A stretch of DNA of 64,000 nucleotides from Avichristensenella sp031550535 (GTDB lineage Bacteria; Bacillota; Clostridia; Christensenellales; Aristaeellaceae): positions 52,366 through 116,365 of the forward strand of contig JAVBOM010000001.1 of the NCBI GenBank assembly GCA_031550535.1, written 5' to 3'. This document shows, one piece after another, positions 43,541-51,307 of the stretch. How positions within the stretch are numbered: position 1 is the first letter of the stretch; every line of letters starts with the position of its first letter. Both the position numbers and the translations under genes were made by a program. The notes under the pieces were generated by a model. It was not told the origin of the DNA. It was given only the letters and a program-made list of their open reading frames with translations, and did not search any database.

Positions 43541-43757
43541 GGTCTGTTGGCTCAGTTGGTAGAGCACTTTGGTTGCTCGCAATCGAAAACCCACTCCCCC
43601 CGTTCCGAATGTGACGGAACACGGACAAGGGGAACAAAATAATTCTTATGGTCTGTTGGCTCAGTTGGTAGAGCACTTCGGTTGCTCGCAATCGAAAACT
43701 TTCCTCCCCGTTCCGAATGTGACGGAACATGGACAAGGGGAACAAAATAATTCTTAT
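43541..43757 (+). repeat. Two tandem 108-109-bp units starting with the tRNA-Val 5' half
   Basis: Units at 43541-43649 and 43650-43757 each begin with the first 27 nt of tRNA-Val (GGTCTGTTGGCTCAGTTGGT plus AGAGCAC), then TT-GGTTGCTCGCAATCGAAAAC, a hairpin CGTTCCG-AATGTGA-CGGAAC flanked by CCCC/GGGG, and AACAAAATAATTCTTAT. The third repetition is the intact tRNA. Neither unit can form a tRNA acceptor stem. They are transcribed from the promoter at 43458. Confidence 0.85.
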
Positions 43758-43833
43758 GGTCTGTTGGCTCAGTTGGTAGAGCACATCGTTCACATCGATG
43801 GGGTCACTGGTTCGAGTCCAGTACAGACCACCA
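43758..43833 (+). tRNA. tRNA-Val(CAC), left boundary of the mobile island
   Basis: A 76-nt tRNA with a GGTCTGT/ACAGACC acceptor stem, anticodon arm CATCG-TTCACAT-CGATG (anticodon CAC), T-arm ACTGGTTCGAGTCCAGT and encoded CCA. Its last 57 nt before the CCA (43774-43830) recur at 55917-55973. Confidence 0.95.
43774..43830 (+). repeat. attL-like 57-bp direct repeat (3' part of tRNA-Val)
   Basis: Identical to 55917-55973. Integration into a tRNA 3' end that restores the tRNA is the standard signature of an integrative element; the segment between is about 12.1 kb. Confidence 0.85.
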
Positions 43834-43835
43834 AA

Positions 43836-43873
43836 CCCCTTGAAAACACTATGTTTTTCCGGGGTTTTTATTT
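43836..43873 (+). terminator. Terminator after tRNA-Val
   Basis: AACCCC...GGGGTTTTT stem with a T-rich tail. Similar terminators follow the tRNA fragments at 44950 and 55979. Confidence 0.65.
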
Positions 43874-44008
43874 ATACTTTTTTAGCTGTTTTATTATGTC
43901 AATGTACGTTGCTTATAGTGTGTATCGCCAATACAAATGCGAACAGCGGTCATAATAATGGTAATAAGGATCACATATCCGAGTTTCTTTTCACGTAAGG
44001 AGAGCATT

Positions 44009-44815
44009 ATGCCAGTACACTCCCATATTCAGATACCAAATGCCGTACTAAAACATTTCCGGGGAACATCCGGGTCGGTGTGCTATCTCGACCTCGATGA
44101 AAATCGCATTCGTAAAATTACCTCAACCCGTCTCGGAACAGAATTTGGTTACTATTCTGAGGATATGGAGCAGTTTCTTGGCAAAGAGATAGAATCCCCA
44201 CTAGCAAAGCTTGCTTCAAGAGTTGAGGCATTTTGTAGTGGCGAAAAAGATTCGATCACATTGAAACCAGAAGATGAAAAAGCTTTGAGAAACTACGTGG
44301 CTGCATCAATCGCTCGAAGCACTCTAGCAATGCAGGTTTTCTTTGCAAATAGTTATACCTCGGATTTGTTTTCAAAACAAGCGAACCATGATGATTTTGT
44401 CCTATTCGCAACGATTATACTCAAAAAAGAATTTGTATTGACCGATTTCCAGTTGGTTATACTTCTCAACAGATCGTGCCGCCCTTTTGTCATCCCGCGG
44501 AACTGTTTCTATACAAACAAAAGTGAGGGGCATGAGTGCATAATTGCTCCGATATTTCCATCATGCGCGCTAGGGCTGTTCCCCTCTGAGTACTTCAGTA
44601 TAGAGCCTGCACCAGCGAATGAACGTTTTAGAGTAATAAACAATCCTGATGACATTGGTCATCTGAATTGCCAAGCATTGCGTTTTGAGTACACTTTTAA
44701 TAAATCCTTCGTTGCCTCTAATTGTATCGAAGAGTTACGGATTCTGAAGAGATTCGTTGATAAGGAAAAAACTCACTTGGATGCGCAAAGAGGTAAGTTG
44801 TTATCGTCATTGTGA
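44009..44815 (+). CDS. DUF4238 domain protein
   Basis: A 268-residue protein started at ATG 44009 (AAGGAGA upstream). It begins with HSHIQIPNAVLKHF and continues with VCYLDLDENRI and GYYSEDMEQFLGKEIESPLAKLA, as in DUF4238 proteins, which typically start with a QHxxP-type motif and are often found on phages, islands and near defence genes. It is AT-rich relative to the host, so probably acquired cargo. It lies alone between tRNA-Val and a second tRNA 3' fragment. The function is unknown. Confidence 0.75.
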   Translation: MPVHSHIQIPNAVLKHFRGTSGSVCYLDLDENRIRKITSTRLGTEFGYYSEDMEQFLGKEIESPLAKLASRVEAFCSGEKDSITLKPEDEKALRNYVAASIARSTLAMQVFFANSYTSDLFSKQANHDDFVLFATIILKKEFVLTDFQLVILLNRSCRPFVIPRNCFYTNKSEGHECIIAPIFPSCALGLFPSEYFSIEPAPANERFRVINNPDDIGHLNCQALRFEYTFNKSFVASNCIEELRILKRFVDKEKTHLDAQRGKLLSSL

Positions 44816-44826
44816 TTTTTTCTTAT

Positions 44827-44860
44827 GCTGTCAGCGGTTCGAATCCGCTATGCTCCACCA
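44827..44860 (+). repeat. 3' fragment of a second tRNA (att-like scar)
   Basis: GTCAGCGGTTCGAATCCGCT (T-arm) continues to ATGCTCCACCA, the 3' strand of an acceptor stem plus CCA, with no 5' half upstream. It marks another past integration at a different tRNA, next to the DUF4238 gene. Confidence 0.7.
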
Positions 44861-44949
44861 ACATTCGTCTATTCGAACCATTTTCCTCTTAGAGGAAGCG
44901 GTCGGATAGACGGATTTCTTTTGTCAGGATGAATACACGGATTTACGTG

Positions 44950-44994
44950 AGGAAACCCTTGAGAAACCTAGTTTCTTGAGGGTTTTTCTTTTTG
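44950..44994 (+). terminator. Terminator after the tRNA fragment
   Basis: GAAACCCTTGAGAAAC-CTA-GTTTCTTGAGGGTTTTTC, a strong stem with a T-run; it resembles the terminator at 55979 in sequence (AACCCTTGAGAA ... CTCAAGGGTTTTTT). Confidence 0.85.
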
Positions 44995-45092
44995 CCCATA
45001 GTTATTGAAACAGATGATTTGTCCCTCGTTCGATAAGCCGGCGCTTCATGTGAAGCCCGGCCTATTTTTATCAAAATGACAGGAGGTGCCCC

Positions 45093-45290
45093 ATGAACCC
45101 CAAAGTCATCACCCTAGCCAACCAAAAAGGCGGCGTCGCCAAGACCACCACGACCCTCAACCTCGGCATCGGCCTCGCCTGTCGCGGGAAGAAGGTACCC
45201 CTCGTAGATTGCGACCCGCAAGCTTCCCTCACCATCAGCCTCGGTCAGCACCACTGCTCGTGTTCATTTCCATTAAGTGGCTCAACATGA
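45093..45290 (+). pseudogene. ParA/Soj ATPase N-terminal fragment
   Basis: Starts with SD AGGAGG and ATG 45093. It has the deviant Walker A ANQKGGVAKTTTTLNLGIGL near 9-28 and VDCDPQASLTISLGQH, then breaks off after about 54 residues into unrelated sequence. ParA proteins partition replicons or elements. The same start context (GGAGGTGCCCCATGAACCCC) recurs at 56143, and a second damaged copy is at 45940, so the island carries three parA remnants. Confidence 0.85.
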
Positions 45291-45333
45291 TATAATGTCG
45301 CAAACTTGATGCTTTCAGTGGAGGTTCTGTTCA

Positions 45334-45849
45334 ATGCCGAAAAGACTTAGGGTCGCCTTGTTCGTAATGTGCGCCGCACTTCTCTTTCCTTTGGCGGCTC
45401 ATGCAAACTCGTCTTGGCACTGGTTCACAGATAGTCCGCTAATTGCGCTGCCGTGGGCAATAATCGGAGTGCTTTTAGCCGAGGTATGCTTGATCTGTTC
45501 CGTCGGCCATCTGAAAGTCTCAGCCAAGTCAGTGGCTGTCATTTGCCTGGCAAATACCATTTCTTTTTTGCTCCCATATGTTTTCATAGGTCTTATCCCC
45601 GATTTGGGCGATGAAACTATGGGATTTTTGGGGAGCATTCAATACTACGTGCATAAACTTCCCTACTATATTGTGGGAACCGGCTTTCTTCTTCTCACCC
45701 TCCTGTCAGAAATCCCTATCGTCTACTTTACCCTGCGGCGCGATGTGAGTAATGGGAAGAAGTTTCTGGTGACCATTGTTCTCACAAACATACTGACCAC
45801 CGCTGTTTTGGCAGTTGTTGAGCGACTGTTGTTCCAGGGAAGCTGGTAA
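45334..45849 (+). CDS. Small multi-pass membrane protein
   Basis: A 171-residue protein with GGAGG before ATG 45334. An N-terminal signal or TM segment (RVALFVMCAALLFPLAAHA) is followed by about four further membrane segments (LPWAIIGVLLAEVCLICSVG; VAVICLANTISFLLPYVFIG; YYIVGTGFLLLTLLSEIPIV; FLVTIVLTNILTTAVLAVV). No family is recognised. It sits between two broken parA copies, apparently within the insertion that truncated the first. Confidence 0.6.
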   Translation: MPKRLRVALFVMCAALLFPLAAHANSSWHWFTDSPLIALPWAIIGVLLAEVCLICSVGHLKVSAKSVAVICLANTISFLLPYVFIGLIPDLGDETMGFLGSIQYYVHKLPYYIVGTGFLLLTLLSEIPIVYFTLRRDVSNGKKFLVTIVLTNILTTAVLAVVERLLFQGSW

Positions 45850-45939
45850 CTTAGCGCTTCGGCGGAACCCCTTTGCGAACCGAGCTTTCATAGCCTGGTT
45901 CGTTTTGTTTTCCTCACGACAATGCAAGGAGGCACCCAC

Positions 45940-46440
45940 ATGTCAGCCAAAATCACAGCGATCACGAATCAAAAGGGCGGAGTTGGTAAGACAAACGCCA
46001 CCGTCAATCTCGGCGTTGGCCTCGCCCGTTGCGACAAGAATGTGCTCCTCGTGGATTGCGACCCGCAAGCGTCCCTCACCATCAGCCTCGGCCAGCACCA
46101 GCCAGACCAACTCTCAATTACGATTGCAACCTTCATGACGAAAATAATCTCCGAACAGCCCGTCACCCCACGAGAAGGCATCCTCCGCCATGACGAGGGC
46201 GTAGACTTCGTTCCTTCCAACATCGACCTCTCCGGCATGGACATGTCCCTGATCAATGTGATGAGCCGGGAGACGATTCTGCGGCAGTACCTTGACTCGG
46301 TGAAGAACCATTACGACTATATCCTGCTGGATTGCCTTGCCATTGGGTTAAGGCGGGTCAGAACATCGCAACCCTTCTTGCCCCTTGCAAGTCCCTATCA
46401 ACCCCGTTGGATTCACTCAGGAGGGAATGGTTGGTTTAGC
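45940..46440 (+). pseudogene. ParA/Soj ATPase, degraded after about 130 residues
   Basis: ATG 45940 behind AAGGAGG opens a good ParA: TNQKGGVGKTNATVNLGVGL, LLVDCDPQASLTISLGQH, FVPSNIDLSGMDMSLINVMS and YDYILLDC. After that the expected motif (a PxLG-type element) is scrambled, the frame shifts and the rest does not resemble ParA. It overlaps the end of the opposite-strand gene at 46436, so a rearrangement probably replaced its C-terminal half. Confidence 0.8.
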
Positions 46441-46741
46441 GGCCGTAGGTGCCATCAAGCAAGATCCACCCGCCCATAACGTATCCGTTCGTCATGGAGC
46501 CATTTACCGGAAAATACGTCCAGAACCACTCGTCACTCATCGTGTTGAAGTAGCAGTCCAACCTGGTGCCATTGGGAATCCAAGCCAACCGCGTCGCGCT
46601 GGTGCTTGGCGTCTGCCGGAAAGCAAGCTGACCACCAAAGACCGTACCCATGCGCCACTCGGCCGCCATCGCGGGAATCGCCACTGCCATAACCGACAGA
46701 ATAACCAGCGCCAGGGCAAGAATCCTCTTCATTTTCTTCAT
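46436..46741 (-). CDS. Small secreted SH3-like protein
   Basis: A 101-residue protein; AAAGGGG precedes ATG 46741. The signal peptide is about 1-26 (KRILALALVILSVMAVAIPA). The mature part resembles a bacterial SH3 (SH3b) domain: LAFRQTPSTSATRLAWIPNG followed by DEWFWTYFPVNG and GYVMGGWI. Likely cell-wall binding. The gap 46742-47142 downstream of its start holds no gene I can support; GGCGGGACATGTTCCGCC at about 47121-47138 is an isolated hairpin. Confidence 0.65.
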   Translation of the reverse strand: MKKMKRILALALVILSVMAVAIPAMAAEWRMGTVFGGQLAFRQTPSTSATRLAWIPNGTRLDCYFNTMSDEWFWTYFPVNGSMTNGYVMGGWILLDGTYGR

Positions 46742-47142
46742 TCCTATTTCCCCTTTCGTTTTTTGCGCACCTAAGCAAACATAAGTGTGCGCAGATGTTT
46801 CGGAGGTTTGAACTTCGATGCCTATTCAGTTTTCCATGTGTGCAAGCGTGCCAGATTGTTTTCTTGTTCTGCGATGTGTGCCCCTTGTCTTTTCTTACCC
46901 TGATTGATAGGAGTCTAACTACGGTGTCTCAGATTGCTTTATTCGATCCTACCCAAGGCCCAATGGCGCCACCCTCTTTCAATGCATCTTTCGGGTGTTC
47001 ACCTTGCGGGTACCCGCTTGGCTTAACTAAAGTATATCCTATCTGCCGATGATTAGGGCTTGACATATCGCCGAAATAACACAGACATTTCTCTGACAGT
47101 TGTGGTTATGAGTGCCTCGGCGGGACATGTTCCGCCTTTGCT

Positions 47143-47277
47143 TTATATTTTCGTCCCGTCAATTGCGTCGATGTCCATCAGCAATTGTCCGCTTGCAGAA
47201 TAGAAACTCCAGCAAGGAATGATTTCATAGGTTGTTCTACCCTCAATCGGGAATGCCACATACTGTAATCGAACGAT
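47143..47277 (-). pseudogene. C-terminal fragment of a secreted protein (DUF6034-like)
   Basis: On the minus strand the last 45 or so codons read RLQYVAFPIEGRTTYEIIPC, then WSFY and LLMDIDAIDGTKI, like the end of Clostridia lipoproteins of the DUF6034 type (expected pattern ..VPVWDF.....TINAIDGS..). The frame continues upstream only as the shadow of the dnaE gene, so the head is missing. The break at about 47278 coincides with the broken start of the dnaE-intein fragment. Confidence 0.45.
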
Positions 47278-48321
47278 TTGCGCGGAGCGCAAAGTTCGCG
47301 CTGTGTTTTCCGTTGTCTTGTTGAGTATCCATCCTATACTGAGACGATTGTATCCATTGAGTACGTCGGCGAGCAGCAGGTATACGATGTAGAGATGGAG
47401 GACCCCGCGCACAACTTCGTGGTGGAGAGCGGCATCGTCACCAGCAACTCCCATGCAGTCTGCGTCGCCCTCGATTCCCTCTACGGCGCCTACGCGAAAG
47501 CCCACTACCCGCTGGAATACTACACCACCCTTCTGAGCAACTACGCTGCCAAAGGGGACAAGGACCGCATCGCCCTCACCAAAGAGGAGATGCGCAATGG
47601 TTTCGGCATCCGCGTGGTGCCGTGTCACTTCCGCCAGGACAACCGCGATTTCTTCCTCGACCGTGCCGCGAACACCATCTCCGACGCCCTCACCTCGGTC
47701 AAGCATATCGGGCAGCGGGTCGCGGAAGCGCTCTATACAATGAAGGACAACCCGTACACCTGCTTCGTGGATGTCCTCCATGATATGGAGGTCTGCCCGT
47801 CCTTCGACGCGACCGCCGTCAGCATATTGATCCGCATGGGCTACTTCCAGGAGTTCGGGACAGCCGGCAAACTCCTCCGGGTGTTCCAGGAGTTCCGCAC
47901 CGGCTCCATCCGCTTCTCCAAGACCCACGTCCCTGCCACCCAGCAGAAGCGGCTGTCCGCGCTCCGCCAGTTCGCCGAGGAGTTGCCCGAGGAAGACATC
48001 CACGCCGCCGAACAGATCCTCTTTGAGGTCGAGCACTACGGCACCATCCTCAGCACGTTCTCCGAATGCCGCGGGCAGTATGCCCTCCTGGAAGTGGATG
48101 ATCGGTACAGCCCCAAGCTCCGGCTGTACAATCTGGCGACCGGCAGCGTCGGTATGATGAAGGTCAAGAAGGATACCTACCGAGAAAACCCCCTGATACC
48201 CGGCATGATGATCCGCCTCCTTGGTTGGGAGCGGAGGCCGGCGTATCAGTTCGAGGGCGGCAAGCCCATCAATAAAACGGGAGTAACAGAGTTATGGATT
48301 CGAGCGTACACACTGGTCTGA
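47278..48321 (+). pseudogene. DnaE-like DNA polymerase III alpha C-terminal part with C-terminal intein segment
   Basis: The frame opens at TTG 47278, ten bases after a stop. Residues about 18-57 are a C-terminal intein piece: IVSIEYVGEQQVYDVEMED (block F), PAHNFVV, SGIVTSN (block G), then Ser of the extein. What follows is a phage-type DnaE: SHAVCVALDSLYGAYAKAHY, PLEYYTTLLSNYAAKGDKDR, then fingers/HhH-like (ALTSVKHIGQRVAEALY) and C-terminal OB-like regions, about 290 residues. The N-terminal polymerase and intein halves are absent. It is either a truncated intein-bearing gene or the C-half of a split-intein DnaE. Confidence 0.75.
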
Positions 48322-48370
48322 CCGACGCCCAGGCACGAGGCCCCCCGCGATAATCCCTCGGAAAACGCGT

Positions 48371-48455
48371 GGGGGCTTGGTGAAAAGGCTGACACGTCGC
48401 ACTCTAAATGCGATGCGCCGAGAGGCGCGTGCGGGTTCGAGTCCCGCCGCCCCCA
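48371..48455 (+). tRNA. Amber suppressor tRNA (anticodon CTA), class II
   Basis: Acceptor GGGGGC/GCCCCC with a T-C mismatch at the seventh pair and discriminator A; D-stem GTG/CAC; perfect 5-bp anticodon stem TCGCA/TGCGA with loop CTCTAAA, anticodon CTA at 48404-48406; variable arm GCGCC-GAGA-GGCGC; T-arm GCGGG-TTCGAGT-CCCGC. CCA is not encoded (CAA follows). The loop equals that of E. coli supF, while the D-arm (TTGGTGAAAAGGCTGACACG) looks leucine-like, so the inserted amino acid is probably Leu (inference). It reads UAG. Confidence 0.85.
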
Positions 48456-48496
48456 CAATTTTCTTCTTTCCAGCCATCTTTCCCCGGCATCATTGC

Positions 48497-48559
48497 GGGA
48501 GTGCGGTGGAGCAGCATCACGCTGCGGGGCACACGCAGGTTCGATTCCTGCCACTCCCA
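48497..48559 (+). ncRNA. Truncated tRNA-like element
   Basis: A perfect 7-bp acceptor stem (GGGAGTG/CACTCCC), discriminator A and a canonical T-arm GCAGG-TTCGATT-CCTGC, but only 31 nt replace the usual D and anticodon arms. The middle folds as GCAGC-ATCAC-GCTGC. Total length is about 63 nt. Either a tRNA with an internal deletion or a D-armless tRNA-like RNA; it lies 41 bp after the suppressor tRNA. Confidence 0.6.
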
Positions 48560-48584
48560 CATTTTTATCAAGGGGTGATGCCAT

Positions 48585-48887
48585 ATGACCCAGGTCCCAT
48601 TGCGGTTCGTGTCCGCAGGCTTCGGCCATTCCATCTGCGCCAATCTGGTGCTCGCCGTCCTCACGCCGGAACCCGCGCCCATCAGGCGCTTCCTTAAAGA
48701 TGCTAAGGCGGGCAAGCTCTACATTGACATGACGAGCGGACACGCGGTCAAGTCACTTCTGCTGATCGAGAACGGGAAGGTTGCCGGCTGTGCCATCTCG
48801 CCCAAGACCATGCGGCAAAGGCTGAACGCCGACACAACCGCCGACACCGGCGACGAGGAGGGTCAGGACGATGTTCCTCTGTGCTGA
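48585..48887 (+). CDS. RemA-like (DUF370) DNA-binding protein
   Basis: A 100-residue protein with AAGGGGTG before ATG 48585. It matches the RemA/DUF370 family: VSAGFGHSICANLVLAVLTP, PEPAPIRRFLKDAKAGKLYID, HAVKSLLLIENGKVAGCAI and PKTMRQRL. RemA forms DNA-binding rings and activates biofilm matrix genes in Bacillus; copies on mobile elements are less known and may regulate the element or host surface genes. First gene of a tightly packed, phage-like run; it overlaps the next start and ends in TGA. Confidence 0.75.
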   Translation: MTQVPLRFVSAGFGHSICANLVLAVLTPEPAPIRRFLKDAKAGKLYIDMTSGHAVKSLLLIENGKVAGCAISPKTMRQRLNADTTADTGDEEGQDDVPLC

Positions 48888-49131
48888 CTGCGGCGCCACG
48901 TTCGATGAAGCGATCCGCATCACCGAACACCACGGCTTCACCCACCCGCCGTATGAAGTCTTCGATGGTTGCCCGGTGTGCTTCGGCACCTACGTCGCCG
49001 AATCGGTCGACTGCGATTGCTGCGGTGAAAAGATCGTCGGGCTGTATGTCCAAACCACCAATGGCAAGCGATACTGCGAGCACTGCTTCGTGTTCCGGGA
49101 TTCCACGGACATCCAGCATCCACCAAACTAA
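48871..49131 (+). CDS. Zinc-finger-like protein
   Basis: An 86-residue cysteine-rich protein with three CXXC-type pairs: CADCGATF near 4, CPVCFGTY near 34 and CDCCGEKI plus CEHCF near 48-67, suggesting two or three zinc ribbons. It overlaps the end of the RemA-like gene by 17 bp, so it is translationally coupled. It ends in TAA. Function unknown; such small proteins are common in phage early regions. Confidence 0.65.
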   Translation: MFLCADCGATFDEAIRITEHHGFTHPPYEVFDGCPVCFGTYVAESVDCDCCGEKIVGLYVQTTNGKRYCEHCFVFRDSTDIQHPPN

Positions 49132-49168
49132 TCGAATAAGACAACGTGTCTTATTGAAAGGGGTCGCA

Positions 49169-49672
49169 ATGGCGAACTGGTTAAACGGCACGCTCACGCT
49201 TGAAGGCAAGCTCAAAAACATCCGCCGCCTTCTGGCGGATCAGTTGGTGCGGTCTGTAGATCAAACGAAGGTCACAAAAGATGAGATTATCAATCTGTCA
49301 AAGGGCGACGGACATCTCCACTTCACCCTGCCGGATGCTCCCGTGCGGATCCACGAGGCATGCAGGACAATCGTTGACGAGCGGGTCATCGAGGCCACCG
49401 CAGAGTCCGATGAAAGCTACATCACGCTCAAGCTCATTATCTCCCAGTGCAACTGCTTGGACGAGTTTGAGCTCCTGGATCTCAGCAAACAGTACAACCT
49501 CAATATGGTTTCCGATGTGGGCGAGTTCATGAACAATGTGGCCTATAAGGTCGTCATCCATAACAACGAAATCGTTGAGGTGGTGGAGGGTGAGTTCATG
49601 CCCGAGGAGGAGTACATGAAAATACGGGGGGGCGAACCCGAATCGGATGATGATGTCGTACCCCTATTCTAA
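49169..49672 (+). CDS. Uncharacterised phage-type protein
   Basis: A 167-residue protein with GAAAGGGG before ATG 49169. It opens MANWLNGTLTLEGKLKNIRR, reminiscent of phage proteins of the DUF1281-like kind (MANWC-N-T-GT-), then has acidic beta-rich segments and ends in EEEYMKIRGGEPESDDD. The match is by eye and weak. It lies in the same operon-like run as its neighbours and ends in TAA. Confidence 0.6.
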   Translation: MANWLNGTLTLEGKLKNIRRLLADQLVRSVDQTKVTKDEIINLSKGDGHLHFTLPDAPVRIHEACRTIVDERVIEATAESDESYITLKLIISQCNCLDEFELLDLSKQYNLNMVSDVGEFMNNVAYKVVIHNNEIVEVVEGEFMPEEEYMKIRGGEPESDDDVVPLF

Positions 49673-49689
49673 GGAACGAGGTGGTCACA

Positions 49690-50343
49690 ATGGTCAAGCC
49701 ACATCCAACCAGCCGGAAGGTGATGTGCTGCAACAAAGCGGATCTGTGCGACATTCTTCATTGCAATGACGGTGTCAGGAGTACCATGGCGCAACTGGGG
49801 AAGTACATGACATACTGGCACCCGAACATGCTATACACCCCGTATCTCCTCCAGGTAATGCCCATCATCGTCGTGAAGATCGCGGGCACGCAGAAGGTGT
49901 TTATCGAGATGCCCCGCAACAAGTTTGAGAACATGACCATCGCGTTTGGCGGCTTCGTGTTCGAGGGGGAGGATGTCTACTCGGCAGTGGATCGCATCAC
50001 CCTGGACGATATCGGCCTGTACGAAATGACGGTGCTCTCCAAGCAGCTTGTCGGCTTCATCTACGACAACGCCCGCTTGGGCGACCGCCAGGTGTATCAT
50101 CCCGTCTTCGTCATCGAGGTGGACGGCGCCGGATATCACTCCCGGTTCAAGAAGGACATCTTCAGCACATGGGCGACGCCTGAAGAGCTCGCCGTGCTTG
50201 ATGAATGCCAGGCACTCTACCCATTGAGCGCTGAAGTGTACCACCTGATCCGCGACCTGGATGTGGGTGCGCAAACGAAAACATGCACGATCGCGGCTGA
50301 AAAAACAGACACCGGTTATCAGGTCACGATTTACGGAAAGTGA
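49690..50343 (+). CDS. Nudix-like phage protein
   Basis: A 217-residue protein started at ATG 49690 (GAGGTGG, 6 bases); a GTG at 49681 is possible. After a helical N-terminus comes a fold resembling phage Nudix proteins: VMPIIVVKIAGTQKVFIEMP, then a region placed like a Nudix box (GGFVFEGEDVYSAVDRITLD followed by DIGL), which keeps the leading Gly and final hydrophobic-Gly but lacks the REXXEE core. It is thus Nudix-like at best and probably not a canonical pyrophosphatase. Ends in TGA. Confidence 0.5.
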   Translation: MVKPHPTSRKVMCCNKADLCDILHCNDGVRSTMAQLGKYMTYWHPNMLYTPYLLQVMPIIVVKIAGTQKVFIEMPRNKFENMTIAFGGFVFEGEDVYSAVDRITLDDIGLYEMTVLSKQLVGFIYDNARLGDRQVYHPVFVIEVDGAGYHSRFKKDIFSTWATPEELAVLDECQALYPLSAEVYHLIRDLDVGAQTKTCTIAAEKTDTGYQVTIYGK

Positions 50344-50354
50344 GGGACCAGGCT

Positions 50355-50690
50355 ATGTCAAAGATCCTCTAGGGGGTTCAGCCGGACGCGCCGGTTGTCA
50401 CAAATGAGGCGGGAGGCAAGCAGTCGCATTCGCCGTATGGTTTCCAGTTCCTACCGCCCAAGGCGATATTCGCCGCCGCCGAGGTCGCGCTCTACGGCGC
50501 CACCAAGTACGGCGAGACCGTCACGGAGCGCAACTACAAGAAGATTCCGACCTACGAGCACATCAACCATTGCATCCAGCACCTATACGCTTACCTTGCC
50601 GGTGACACCAGCGATGATCACCTCGGCCACGCCATTGTCCGCGCGATGTTTGCGTATGAGGTAGACCAAATGCGAGAGGACGATTCCTGA
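50355..50690 (+). CDS. DUF5664 (dATP/dGTP diphosphohydrolase N-terminal-like) protein with in-frame TAG at codon 6
   Basis: From ATG 50355 the frame reads MSKIL, TAG (50370-50372), then 105 sense codons to TGA 50690. The part after TAG is a good DUF5664 protein: NEAGGKQSHSPYGFQFLPPK, AEVALYGATKYGE, RNYKKIPTYEHINHCIQHLY and DTSDDHLGHAIVRAMFAYEV. No ATG, GTG or TTG follows the TAG before the domain ends, so expression requires reading TAG as sense, for which the tRNA at 48371 is suited. Its stop overlaps the next start (TGATG). The family removes or alters purine dNTPs in phage metabolism. Confidence 0.8.
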
Positions 50691-51307
50691 TGCCTTCTAC
50701 TTACCCGATTTCCCCCTTCAAACTGCTGGCGGCGGACTTATCGCTCCGCCGTCCAGCCTTTACCATCCTCGATGTGAACCCACACATCCAGGCCATCACG
50801 GTCGATACCCTGGTTGACATTGACAACAGCAGGCATGAGCCGCGTGGCCTCCTGCTCAAGCGTATCCATGATATGACGTGCCAGTTGTCCGTCGAGGCCG
50901 ACGTGTTCGTCCGGGAGGGTGGCTTCATCATCCCGAACGATTGCAACACCTGCCTGTTTGAAGTCTCTGGGGTGACAGACCTGGCTCTGTGGTCAACTCG
51001 CAGCGCCACATTCGCGGATGTCCCGGCCACGCAGGTCAAGAAGCTGATTCGCGGCAGGGGCACAGCAACCAAGGAGGGCGTCGCGTCCGGCCTGTGGCGC
51101 TACATCGGTTTCCGCGAGTTCGAAAACTTCGATCAGAGCGACGCCATCGCGGTCGGCATTTCCTGGCTCATCATCACCGGCATCGTCAAGCCTCAGCCGC
51201 AGGGATACAGCATCAGCAAGATGGCTACCTGCAGCAATCCGTACTTTATAGAATCAGTGAATCAACTGCTCTGCAATATGAGAAGGAGTCATGCACATGC
51301 CATCTGA
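50690..51307 (+). CDS. RuvC-like Holliday junction resolvase, copy 1
   Basis: A 205-residue RNase H-fold nuclease of the phage RuvC type. Catalytic acids fit: Asp16 in AADLSLRRPAF, Glu76 in DVFVREGGF, Asp148/Asp151 in FDQSDAIAVGI. The family's VKKLIRGRGTATKEGV precedes the last motif. Such enzymes cut four-way junctions during phage replication or packaging. The start overlaps the previous stop. The C-terminal 40 residues are not conserved in copy 2 and run up to the next ribosome binding site. It ends in TGA. Confidence 0.75.
   Translation: MPSTYPISPFKLLAADLSLRRPAFTILDVNPHIQAITVDTLVDIDNSRHEPRGLLLKRIHDMTCQLSVEADVFVREGGFIIPNDCNTCLFEVSGVTDLALWSTRSATFADVPATQVKKLIRGRGTATKEGVASGLWRYIGFREFENFDQSDAIAVGISWLIITGIVKPQPQGYSISKMATCSNPYFIESVNQLLCNMRRSHAHAI

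Noticed and set aside
43541..43757. Two additional tRNA-Val genes
   Set aside because: Only the first 27 nt match; the acceptor 3' strand, T-arm and proper anticodon arm are missing.
46795..47052. An 85-codon plus-strand gene
   Set aside because: No ribosome binding site, composition is cysteine/phenylalanine-rich noise, and it lies between broken genes.
47143..48036. A 297-codon minus-strand gene
   Set aside because: Most of it is the opposite-strand shadow of the dnaE-like gene; only the last 45 codons, left of 47278, look like protein, so only those are reported as a fragment.
50370..50372. TAG in the DUF5664 gene as simple proof of a pseudogene
   Set aside because: The rest of the gene is intact, coupled by TGATG to the next gene, and two further reading frames of the same block plus a CUA tRNA show the same pattern; decay alone would also give TGA, TAA or frameshifts.
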